DNA of 6,351 nt from Elusimicrobia bacterium RBG_16_66_12 (GTDB lineage: Bacteria; Elusimicrobiota; Elusimicrobia; UBA1565; UBA9628): contig MGUL01000027.1 in NCBI GenBank assembly GCA_001800005.1, positions 11,099 to 17,449 on the forward strand, in the 5' to 3' direction. The notes beneath the pieces were generated by a model, which saw only the letters and a program-made list of their open reading frames with translations, did no database searches and was not told the DNA's origin. Of this stretch, positions 1-5,671 are shown piece by piece. The translations under genes were made by a program, and so were the position numbers. The stretch's first letter is position 1, and each line of letters opens with the position of its first letter.

Positions 1-1
1 C

Positions 2-595
2 ACGGCCAAGGACGTCTTCGGGCGCATCACGCAGTTCCGCGTGTACTGGAACTACGACTGGCGCTACGAGCACATGGTCCGCACCTCGCGCGTGGACATC
101 GGCCTCAAGATCTACCCGCGCGACGGCAAATACTACTACGTCGGCGGCTCGAACCTGGCCAACATCTCGGACGAGAAGCGCGGGACCCATACGGACTACG
201 TCCGTCCGAACAAGGTCGACGCCCTGCTGGGCTGGGAGAAGGGGCCGCTCGACTTCGCGGTCGGCGTGATCCGCTCCGGCGGCGGCGCGCGCGTGGCTTT
301 GACGCCCTTCTACAAGGACCCCCTGCTGGGCCGCGTGAGCTTCATGGCGCAGGGCTATGATTTCGGCCGCAACCGCAACATCGAAGGCCGCAAGTTCACG
401 AAGGCCCAGTTCGACCTCGGCCTGCTCGCCAAGGTGCACAAGTACGTCAGCCTCGGCGGCCGCGTCGAGGATATCCAGGAAGTCCCGCGCTACCAGACCT
501 GGGCCAAGGTCATGTTCGAGGACGAGGACATCGCCTACCTCTTCGGCATGGTCAGCTTCGGCGCCGCCGGCTCGAAGGGCCGCTCGAAGAAGTAG
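2..595 (+). CDS. C-terminal part of a probable MCE/MlaD-family lipid-transport protein (5' end outside window)
   Basis: The reading frame is open from the window edge to a TAG at 593-595, giving 197 residues of a protein whose N-terminus lies upstream. No MCE domain is visible in this part, so the family call rests on overall resemblance to the distal region of MlaD-like proteins in some Gram-negative-type phyla. The visible part is rich in aromatic residues and alternates polar and apolar residues in short strands separated by Gly/Asn/Asp turns (for example VDIGLKIYPRDGKYYYVGG, FAVGVIRSGGG, FDLGLLAKVHKYVSLGGRVE), as expected of amphipathic beta-hairpins or an outer-membrane-barrel-like end. 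It ends in a basic tail (SKGRSKK). If it is MlaD-like, it would be the periplasmic substrate-binding subunit of an ABC system moving phospholipids between membranes. Alternatives are an unrelated outer-membrane beta protein or a capsule/porin-like protein. Composition matches the housekeeping genes on the right. Confidence 0.5.
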   Translation, partial: TAKDVFGRITQFRVYWNYDWRYEHMVRTSRVDIGLKIYPRDGKYYYVGGSNLANISDEKRGTHTDYVRPNKVDALLGWEKGPLDFAVGVIRSGGGARVALTPFYKDPLLGRVSFMAQGYDFGRNRNIEGRKFTKAQFDLGLLAKVHKYVSLGGRVEDIQEVPRYQTWAKVMFEDEDIAYLFGMVSFGAAGSKGRSKK

Positions 596-601
596 CCCTT
601 C
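574..601. other. 7-bp inverted repeat straddling the stop codon of the first gene
   Basis: GAAGGGC at 574-580 pairs perfectly with GCCCTTC at 595-601, leaving a 14-base loop that contains most of the TAG stop. It sits where the plus-strand gene and the convergent small minus-strand ORF meet, a natural place for a bidirectional terminator. Neither side is followed by a T-tract, so an intrinsic terminator is only a possibility. Confidence 0.22.
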
Positions 602-607
602 AGCGCG

Positions 608-808
608 TCAGCCGCAGGTGTTGGGCCAGACGCAGGGCTGGACCGGGACGGCCGCCTCGGTCGCGCAGCGGTTGGGCCACACGCAAGGTTGGAACTGGGC
701 CACCGTCCGGGTCGCGCAGCGGTTGGGCCACACGCAGGGCTGGAACTGCGCGGTCGCGGGGGCCGGAGTCTGGGTCATCATCGTCGCCATCAGGATGAGT
801 TGGATCAT
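608..808 (-). CDS. Small Cys/Trp-rich tandem-repeat protein, possibly secreted
   Basis: I do not recognise this 66-residue ORF. It starts at ATG 808-806 and stops with TGA at 610-608, 12 bases from the stop of the convergent upstream gene. Residues 1-20 look like a weak signal peptide: a short apolar stretch (LILMATMM) and an A-T-A site before Gln21, but no positively charged n-region. Residues 21-66 are three copies of a 17-residue unit with core QPCVWPN(R/T)C. Each has a Cys pair spaced CX5C (C25/C31, C42/C48, C59/C65) around an invariant Val-Trp-Pro-Asn. No charged residue occurs inside a loop except Arg30 and Arg47. The three variable bases within the QPCVWPN codons are all synonymous third-position changes in this frame. 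There is no Shine-Dalgarno, but a TACAAT box six bases upstream could give a leaderless transcript. Possible roles are a disulfide-looped secreted peptide, a metal-binding peptide or a multi-core precursor, none of which is shown. It could also be a non-coding tandem repeat. Confidence 0.5.
   Translation of the reverse strand: MIQLILMATMMTQTPAPATAQFQPCVWPNRCATRTVAQFQPCVWPNRCATEAAVPVQPCVWPNTCG
613..746. repeat. Three-copy tandem repeat, 51-bp period
   Basis: A core of about 32 bp recurs at 613-644, 664-695 and 715-746, exactly 51 bp apart. The second and third copies are nearly identical over 660-695 and 711-746 (34 of 36 positions, differing at 686/737 and 689/740). The first copy is more diverged. 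The period is a multiple of three, so every reading frame shows a 17-residue repeat. The repeat lies entirely within the small minus-strand ORF and encodes its QPCVWPN(R/T)C units. The core shows no strong internal palindrome, so it does not resemble a REP/BIME element or CRISPR array. Confidence 0.85.
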
Positions 809-814
809 GTAGAC

Positions 815-820
815 ATTGTA
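815..820 (-). promoter_or_regulatory. Candidate -10 box for a leaderless small-repeat-protein transcript
   Basis: On the minus strand the hexamer TACAAT (5 of 6 to TATAAT) ends six bases before the ATG at 808. Transcription would then begin at or next to the start codon, which would fit the absence of a Shine-Dalgarno. No acceptable -35 is seen at 16-18 bp spacing, so support is weak. Confidence 0.2.
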
Positions 821-996
821 ATGCCGCGTGCTTCCCTAACCTATGAGCGGAGGCAAGCCGAAAAGTTGATTTCGGTTTATTGAGCGCGGACAAGTCCGGG
901 GTCATTTGGGATGGAACTTTTTCAGCCCTTATCCCGTATCAGCATGGTGGCCGGGAGCTTCCCTATGACATATCTTCCGCCGAGCGAGTGTCTGAT

Positions 997-1842
997 ATGA
1001 CCCCCAAAGATGGATTGAGATTCGATGAGATCGGGTATTGGTCCGAGATCAAGCTCGACATCATCAAGAAGTACGCCGCCGCCTATTCGAGGATCTTCCA
1101 TGCGAGGAAGCAGGACTACCTGAAGCACGTTTACATCGACGCTTTCGCCGGAGCGGGAGTCCATATTTCGAAGACGACGCAGGAGTTCGTCGCGGGCAGC
1201 CCGCAGAACGCATTGCTGGTCGAGCCTCGATTTCAGGAATATCATTTTATCGACTTGGACGGAGCCAAGGTCGAGAACCTGCGCCAGATGGCTGGTGACC
1301 GGAAGGATGTCTTCATTCATGAGGGCGATTGCAATCGGATCTTGCTGGAGAACGTATTCCCGACGATGACATTCAGTCGGTATCGCCGGGGGCTATGCCT
1401 GCTCGATCCGTATGGACTGCATCTGGACTGGGAGGTGATCGCGAAGGCAGGCACGCTCAAGACGATCGATCTTTTCTTGAACTTCCCGATCATGGACATG
1501 AACCGCAACGCTTTGTGGCATAATCCTGATAAGGTCGATCCTCAGGCGCGCGCGAGGATGACTTCTTTCTGGGGCGACGAATCTTGGCGCAACGATGCCT
1601 ACACGGAAGAGCTGGGCTTGTTCGGACCTGAGCAGGAAAAAGCGAGCAATGATGAGGTCGCCGAGGCGTTCCGTAGACGGTTGAATGCGGTCGCGAAGTT
1701 CGCCCATGTTTCGTCTCCGTTGCCGATGAGGAACAATAAGGGGGCGATCGTCTACTATCTGTTCTTCGCTTCGCAGAAGCCGGCTGGGGCGGACATCGTC
1801 GGGGATATCTTCAAGAAATACCGGGATAAGGGGATTCGATAA
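997..1842 (+). CDS. tcmP: Three-Cys-motif partner protein (TcmP family), methyltransferase-like
   Basis: TcmP proteins are the regular genomic partners of Gp37/Gp68-type three-Cys-motif proteins; their reaction is not established. From ATG 997 the product has 281 residues. It shows a Rossmann methyltransferase layout: DAFAGAG (residues 48-54, motif I-like SAM loop), FIDLD (84-88, acidic end of the second strand), GD (110-111) and LLDPYGL (135-141, motif IV-like). The family-typical FDEIGYWSEIKLDII lies at 9-23, NFPIMDMNRN at 162-171, and YYLFFASQKPAGADIVGDIF near the C-terminus. The frame is open upstream to a TTG at 880, which would add 39 residues, and a GTG lies at 988. No start has a convincing Shine-Dalgarno. 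I prefer 997 because the family signature begins just after it and GC at third positions in 880-996 is only 22 of 39. It overlaps the next gene by one base (TAATG), implying coupled translation. A role in phage-related or defence modification is plausible but inferred. Confidence 0.87.
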   Translation: MTPKDGLRFDEIGYWSEIKLDIIKKYAAAYSRIFHARKQDYLKHVYIDAFAGAGVHISKTTQEFVAGSPQNALLVEPRFQEYHFIDLDGAKVENLRQMAGDRKDVFIHEGDCNRILLENVFPTMTFSRYRRGLCLLDPYGLHLDWEVIAKAGTLKTIDLFLNFPIMDMNRNALWHNPDKVDPQARARMTSFWGDESWRNDAYTEELGLFGPEQEKASNDEVAEAFRRRLNAVAKFAHVSSPLPMRNNKGAIVYYLFFASQKPAGADIVGDIFKKYRDKGIR

Positions 1843-2564
1843 TGGCGGCATCGTCCATCGAGTGGACCGAGGCGACGTGGAACCCGTTGACCGGCTGTAC
1901 GAAGGTCAGCCCGGGGTGCAAGTTCTGCTATGCCGAGCGCATGGCGAAGCGCCTTCACGGCATGGGTCAGTCGCGCTATAAAAACGGTTTTGAGCTCACG
2001 CTACAGCCGGATGCGCTGGCGTTGCCGCTCGGCTGGAAGAAGCCCCAGACGATCTTCGTGAACTCGATGAGCGACATGTTCCATAAGTTCGTTCCGAAGC
2101 CATTCATTCTTCGGATGTTCGATGTCATGCGACGGGCGTCATGGCACCAATTCCAGATTCTCACGAAGAGGTCGGAACGCCTGCTTGAGCTGGACGGCGG
2201 TATCGATTGGCCAGATAATGTCTGGATGGGCGTGAGCGTTGAGAGCGCGGACTATACGCACCGCATCGATCATTTGAGGCAGACGCGGGCAAGGACGAAG
2301 TTTCTGTCCTTGGAGCCTTTGTTGGGTCCGTTGCCGGGCATGAACCTGGAATCCATCGATTGGGTGATCGCCGGCGGGGAGTCGGGGCCGGGGGCGCGCC
2401 TGATGAGCCCTGATTGGGTGGTCGACATCCAGGGGCAGTGCCGTTCGGCGGGAGTGCCGTTCTTCTTCAAGCAATGGGGTGGCTTCAATAAGAAAAAGGC
2501 GGGCCGCTTGCTTCAGGGGCGCACTTGGGACGAGTTGCCGCGTGCTGAATGCGCTGTAGACTGA
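1842..2564 (+). CDS. Phage Gp37/Gp68-like (DUF5131) three-Cys-motif protein
   Basis: This 240-residue product belongs to the Gp37/Gp68-like family, named from phage proteins and often paired with TcmP. Its start is fixed by the TAATG overlap with tcmP and by AAGGGGA at 1828-1834, eight bases upstream. The N-terminus IEWTEATWNPLTGC leads into the three-Cys motif C19-X6-C26-X2-C29 followed by Tyr-Ala-Glu, which resembles the cluster-binding loop of radical SAM proteins of the spore-photoproduct-lyase type. Further family blocks are FVNSMSDMF (72-80), ILTKR (106-110), WMGVSVES (128-135), FLSLEPLLG (154-162), VIAGGESGPGAR (175-186), FFFKQWG (207-213) and RTWDELP (227-233). Length and motifs look complete. 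That it binds an Fe-S cluster or performs SAM chemistry is inference from the cysteines; the substrate is unknown. With tcmP it probably works as a two-protein unit, perhaps modifying a nucleic acid or a protein. Confidence 0.92.
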   Translation: MAASSIEWTEATWNPLTGCTKVSPGCKFCYAERMAKRLHGMGQSRYKNGFELTLQPDALALPLGWKKPQTIFVNSMSDMFHKFVPKPFILRMFDVMRRASWHQFQILTKRSERLLELDGGIDWPDNVWMGVSVESADYTHRIDHLRQTRARTKFLSLEPLLGPLPGMNLESIDWVIAGGESGPGARLMSPDWVVDIQGQCRSAGVPFFFKQWGGFNKKKAGRLLQGRTWDELPRAECAVD

Positions 2565-2583
2565 AACCAAGTATCTGTATTAT
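2555..2583 (+). promoter_or_regulatory. Candidate sigma-70-type promoter for the lipoprotein gene
   Basis: TGTAGA (2555-2560, 3 of 6 to TTGACA) and TATTAT (2578-2583, 5 of 6 to TATAAT) are separated by exactly 17 bp, and a TG directly precedes the -10. It overlaps the end of the Gp37-like gene and would start transcription near 2590, just before the AGGAGG at 2593. The AT-rich box stands out in this GC-rich window. Confidence 0.35.
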
Positions 2584-2592
2584 TGCTCTCGT

Positions 2593-2598
2593 AGGAGG
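2593..2598 (+). promoter_or_regulatory. Strong Shine-Dalgarno that sets the lipoprotein start
   Basis: AGGAGG ends four bases before GTG 2603. It favours that GTG over the in-frame ATG at 2549, which lies inside the preceding gene and has no such site. The spacing is slightly short but workable. Confidence 0.6.
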
Positions 2599-2602
2599 AA
2601 TA

Positions 2603-3202
2603 GTGAACTGCCGAATCATCCGGGTGTTCAGCATGGTGGCCATCTCATCGGTCTTTGCCGGTTGCGCGCCGACATTCTCAGTCGTTCGCCCGGTGACCGA
2701 TCAGCCCGCAAGTTTCGCGGTGATTCCGTCGGCGGCGTCCTCAGACGAGGGGGATTTTGCCGCTTTGGTGGAAAAGGCCCTGTTGCGCCTCGGGTTGAGA
2801 GTTGTTGAAAGGCCAGCCTTTAGGTTCATGGACTCGGGAACCACTCGGACAGATTCCATGAGTTCTGCCGCAGCCTCCAATGTCGGCGGCAGCGTGGTTG
2901 TTGGTGAGGGGCAATCCAAAAGCGTCACTCGTCCCGTTGGGCTTATTGATGTCGTTTCGATGTATGACGATTCGAGGGCAGATTATATCGTTGTGACCTA
3001 CGTGGGTCCGATCAGAGCGCCTGCCCGAGTTCGAATCATCCGCCGGCAGGACAAAAGTATTTTTGGCTCGATCGATTTCGAGCCGGACTCCTCGATGAAC
3101 GTGGAAGGCGTTGGTAAGCTGTATTCCGCCTTTGTTGCGGGCGGCATTCTCAAAGGTAAAGGGGAAGAAATGCGTTGCAGTTCCGTTCCCGTTCCGAAAT
3201 AA
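2603..3202 (+). CDS. Predicted lipoprotein of unknown function
   Basis: From GTG 2603 the product has 199 residues. It begins with a lipoprotein signal peptide: Arg4 and Arg7, an apolar stretch, and the lipobox V-F-A-G-Cys21, so the mature protein should be lipid-anchored at Cys21 in the cell envelope. The first mature segment (FAVIPSAASSDEGDFAALVEKALLRLG then LRVVERP) has the strand-helix-strand rhythm seen at the start of CsgG/LpoB-like envelope lipoproteins. That is a shape resemblance, not a family assignment. A Ser/Gly-rich middle (residues about 83-105) is followed by a strand-rich end containing ADYIVVTYVGP and ARVRIIRRQ. GC is markedly low: 25 of 60 bases at 2941-3000. It lies 38 bases after the tcmP/Gp37-like pair on the same strand but has its own candidate promoter, so it may be a separate transcript. 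I see no motif tying its function to that pair. Confidence 0.8.
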   Translation: MNCRIIRVFSMVAISSVFAGCAPTFSVVRPVTDQPASFAVIPSAASSDEGDFAALVEKALLRLGLRVVERPAFRFMDSGTTRTDSMSSAAASNVGGSVVVGEGQSKSVTRPVGLIDVVSMYDDSRADYIVVTYVGPIRAPARVRIIRRQDKSIFGSIDFEPDSSMNVEGVGKLYSAFVAGGILKGKGEEMRCSSVPVPK

Positions 3203-3226
3203 ATAGGGTCGCATCTTGAGGTATTC

Positions 3227-4618
3227 ATGGCGCGATTGAAGACGGTCTACCGCTGCCAGCAGTGCGGCCACTCCGCGGCCAAGCCGATGGGCCAGTGCCC
3301 GGGCTGCGCGGAGTGGAACACCATGGTCGAAGAGGTCGTCGAGGCCCGCCCCGAGTCCCTGATGGCGACCGTTTCCGCCGGCGGACGAGGCTCTCTGACG
3401 GCGTCCTCGGCCGTGGTCGCGCTCAAGGACGTCGGGCAGGACGCCGAGAAACGCACGGCCGTCGGCATCGGTGAATTCGACCGCTTGCTCGGCGGCGGGC
3501 TGGTCCCAGGCCAAGTCGTCCTCTTAGCCGGGCCTCCCGGCATCGGTAAATCGACTTTGATGCTCCAGGCGGCGGCCAAGCTCGCTCAGAAAGAGAATGT
3601 CTTGTATTGCTCGGGCGAGGAATCGTTGCGGCAGGTCTCCGGCCGGGCGAAACGGCTGGGGCTGACCGCCGAGAAGTTATTGCTCGTCTGCGAGACCGAC
3701 CTCTCCAAGATACTGGGCACCATGGAGAAGGTCCAGCCCTGGGCGGTCGTCCTCGACTCGGTGCAGACCGTTTCCCATCCTCAACTCGCCTCCAGCCCGG
3801 GCTCGGTGGGGCAGGTCCGCGAATGCGCGGCGGAACTGGTCCGCGCGGCCAAGGCCCGGGATACGATCGTGTTCCTTTTGGGGCATGTCACTAAGGACGG
3901 CTCGCTCGCGGGGCCCAAGGTTCTGGAACATATCGTGGACACAGTTTTGTATTTCGATGCGGAGCAGCACGACTTCCTGCGCGTGCTGCGCGCGCAGAAG
4001 AACCGCTTCGGTCCCACCGACGAGGTCGGCCTCTTCGAGATGACCGAGGGGGGCTTGAGGGAAGTGACCGACGCGGCCTCCTTCTTCCTGGCTGAGCTCG
4101 GCCGCCAGGCCCAGCCCGGGCGCGCGGTCGGCGTGGCCCTCGAAGGCTCGCGCCCTATCCTGGTCGAGACCCAGGCCCTGGTGACCCCCACGCGCTACCC
4201 CCTGCCGCGGCGCATGGCCACGGGACTCGACCTCAACCGCGTCTTGGTCCTGCTGGCATCCATGGAGCGCCACATCGGCCTGCATCTGGAGGACCGCGAC
4301 GCCTTCGTCAGCCTCGCGGGTGGACTGCGCCTGAAGGACCCGGCCCTGGACCTGGCCGCCTGCCTCGCCGTGGCCGGCTCCGCGCGCGACAAAGCCGTGC
4401 CCTCGGACATGGTCCTCGTCGGCGAGGTCGGCCTGCTCGGAGAGGTCGGGCGCGTGCCCCAGCTCGAGCTCCGCCTCAAGGAAGCGGCCAAGGCCGGGTT
4501 CAAGCGCGCGCTGGTCCCCGCCCGCGGCGCCAAGGACCTGCCGAAAATCCTCGGACTCACCGTCGTGGGCGTCGCCGACCTGCGTGCCGCCTCCTCCTCC
4601 GCCTTCGGGATTTCGTAG
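3227..4618 (+). CDS. radA: DNA repair and recombination ATPase RadA (Sms)
   Basis: RadA is a RecA/DnaB-related cytoplasmic ATPase that helps process recombination intermediates by driving branch migration with RecA. The 463-residue product has the full family layout. A zinc finger at C10-X2-C13 and C24-X2-C27 comes first, then the RecA-like domain with Walker A GPPGIGKST (102-110) and Walker B-like VVLDSVQT (174-181). The RadA-specific KNRFG is at 258-262, followed by a Lon-protease-like C-terminal domain (about 285-455) with the usual LVGEVGLLGEVGRV block (397-410). As in other RadA proteins, this last domain is a structural relative of Lon and is not expected to be a protease. The start is supported by GAGG at 3218-3221, five bases before the ATG. 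It begins 24 bases after the lipoprotein gene, composition jumps back to very high GC, and it heads the radA / PIN-TRAM / ispD run. Confidence 0.97.
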   Translation: MARLKTVYRCQQCGHSAAKPMGQCPGCAEWNTMVEEVVEARPESLMATVSAGGRGSLTASSAVVALKDVGQDAEKRTAVGIGEFDRLLGGGLVPGQVVLLAGPPGIGKSTLMLQAAAKLAQKENVLYCSGEESLRQVSGRAKRLGLTAEKLLLVCETDLSKILGTMEKVQPWAVVLDSVQTVSHPQLASSPGSVGQVRECAAELVRAAKARDTIVFLLGHVTKDGSLAGPKVLEHIVDTVLYFDAEQHDFLRVLRAQKNRFGPTDEVGLFEMTEGGLREVTDAASFFLAELGRQAQPGRAVGVALEGSRPILVETQALVTPTRYPLPRRMATGLDLNRVLVLLASMERHIGLHLEDRDAFVSLAGGLRLKDPALDLAACLAVAGSARDKAVPSDMVLVGEVGLLGEVGRVPQLELRLKEAAKAGFKRALVPARGAKDLPKILGLTVVGVADLRAASSSAFGIS

Positions 4619-4655
4619 AATCTCCGCATCCATCCTCACCATAAGGCGGATACCT

Positions 4656-4661
4656 AAGGAG
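4656..4661 (+). promoter_or_regulatory. Shine-Dalgarno that sets the start of the PIN-TRAM gene
   Basis: AAGGAG lies six bases before ATG 4668. It excludes the longer in-frame ATG at 4584, which would overlap radA and add a poly-proline N-terminus unlike the family. Confidence 0.75.
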
Positions 4662-4667
4662 TCCATC

Positions 4668-5669
4668 ATGTATACCTGGCTGTTCCGCATCGTCATCATC
4701 CTGGCCTGCCCGGCCATCGTCTACTTCGGCAAGATCTCGCACAACCTGACGGGAGTCGGCATCGGCCTGGGCGTCGGCGCGCTGATGGTCCTCATCGAGT
4801 ATCTTGTCGCGGAGCTCAATCTCCTCTCCCTGTTCATGGGCATCCGGGGGGCCGCGACCGGGATCATCCTGGCCAAGCTGGTGGACTACCTCGTCCTCCA
4901 GATCGGCGACAACGCCCTCTACCTGATCTGGGACCGCTTCGCGCTGCTGCGCTACTTCGCCTTCGGCGTGCTGGGCGCGGTCATCGTCGTCCGCAAGTCG
5001 CCCGAGCTCGACGACCTGGACAAGGACATCCTGAAGATGGGCCGCAAGCGCGGCGCCGAGGTCAAGCTCCTCGACACCAACGTCATCATCGACGGCCGCG
5101 TGGCCGAGGTGGTGGATACGCGCTTCCTCTCCGGCACGCTCGTCGTGCCGCGCTTTGTGCTGACCGAGCTGCACCGCCTGGCCGACTCCGAGGACCCTCT
5201 CAAACGCGCGCGAGGCCGCCGCGGCCTCGACGTGCTGGCGCGCCTGCAGGAGAACGTCGCGATCCCGGTCAAGATCCTGGACAAGGACGTTCCCGACGTG
5301 GCCGAGAACGAGGGGAAGGTCGTCAAGCTCGCCCGCGAGATGGGCGCCAAGATCGTCACCACCGACTTCAACGTCAACAAGGTCGCCAGCCTCGAGGGGG
5401 TCGTCTGCCTCAACATCAACGACCTCTCGGCGTCGCTCAAGAGCGTCGTGCTGCCGGGCGAGACGATGTCGGTCTTCGTCATGAAGGAGGGCAAGGAGCG
5501 CGAGCAGGGCATCGGCTACCTGGACGACGGGGGCATGGTCGTCGTCGACGACGGCCGCCGCTCCATCGGCAAACGCGTGGAGGCGACGGTCACCTCCATC
5601 CACCAGACCTCCAACGGCCGCATGATCTTCGCCAAGGCCCGTCCCGACAAGGCGCCGCTCGTCTCTTGA
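4668..5669 (+). CDS. YacL-like membrane protein with PIN and TRAM domains
   Basis: This 333-residue product matches the Bacillus YacL type. An N-terminal membrane part has about four apolar segments (roughly residues 4-20, 27-48, 55-77 and 92-108), followed by a cytoplasmic PIN nuclease-like domain (about 132-255) and a C-terminal TRAM RNA-binding domain (about 263-325). PIN metal-site candidates are D136 in LLDTNVIIDGR, E167 in VLTELHR, and D233 in TTDFNVNKVA. The third acidic position, before KVVKLA, appears to be E215 rather than Asp. Activity is presumably metal-dependent cleavage of RNA near the membrane, but no substrate is established, so this is a domain-based inference. It follows radA after 49 bases and ends two bases before ispD, the neighbours seen in Firmicutes. 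Unlike toxin PIN proteins, it has no antitoxin next to it. Confidence 0.93.
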   Translation: MYTWLFRIVIILACPAIVYFGKISHNLTGVGIGLGVGALMVLIEYLVAELNLLSLFMGIRGAATGIILAKLVDYLVLQIGDNALYLIWDRFALLRYFAFGVLGAVIVVRKSPELDDLDKDILKMGRKRGAEVKLLDTNVIIDGRVAEVVDTRFLSGTLVVPRFVLTELHRLADSEDPLKRARGRRGLDVLARLQENVAIPVKILDKDVPDVAENEGKVVKLAREMGAKIVTTDFNVNKVASLEGVVCLNINDLSASLKSVVLPGETMSVFVMKEGKEREQGIGYLDDGGMVVVDDGRRSIGKRVEATVTSIHQTSNGRMIFAKARPDKAPLVS

Positions 5670-5671
5670 AG

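Noticed and set aside
613..746. CRISPR array or REP-type repeat
   Set aside because: Only three units, spacers of about 19 bp that themselves resemble one another, no palindrome in the core and no cas genes; the period is a multiple of three inside an ORF.
357..812. Plus-strand ORF containing repeats of AQRLGHTQGWN and a hydrophobic C-terminus
   Set aside because: Its first half is an out-of-frame shadow of the MCE-like gene with Ser/Arg/Ala-rich composition. Later start codons (GTG 618, TTG 672) lack ribosome-binding sites, and one of three repeat substitutions changes the residue here but not in the minus frame.
843..869. Eight-codon ORF upstream of tcmP as a regulatory leader peptide
   Set aside because: No codon bias, attenuator hairpins or Shine-Dalgarno; short ORFs of this size arise by chance.
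600..905. Alternative 101-residue minus-strand ORF over the same repeats
   Set aside because: Composition is Asp/Arg/Pro-rich without a signal peptide or motif, repeat substitutions are mostly non-synonymous, and the other minus frame carries the conserved cysteine loops.
811..996. Promoter for tcmP
   Set aside because: TTGTAA at 816-821 and TTGATT at 866-871 have no acceptable -10 at 16-18 bp; nothing convincing is visible.
2549..2602. ATG 2549 as the lipoprotein start
   Set aside because: It would overlap the previous gene, put a long non-typical segment before the lipoprotein signal peptide and ignore the AGGAGG before GTG 2603.
4584..4667. N-terminal extension of the PIN-TRAM gene (MPPPPPPSG...)
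   Set aside because: Overlaps the radA 3' end, is proline-rich and unlike the family, and AAGGAG at 4656-4661 points to ATG 4668.
4619..4667. Terminator between radA and the PIN-TRAM gene
   Set aside because: Only a 5-bp TCCGC/GCGGA pairing with a long loop and no T-tract; the genes are better read as one operon.
3677..4717. 346-residue minus-strand ORF antisense to radA
   Set aside because: Typical antisense open frame of a high-GC gene, rich in Gly/Gln/Glu/Arg, with no recognisable domain; radA on the other strand has all family motifs.
4557..5603. 348-residue minus-strand ORF antisense to the PIN-TRAM gene
   Set aside because: Low-complexity Asp/His/Ala/Val composition expected of antisense to a GC-rich gene; the plus strand encodes a recognisable protein.
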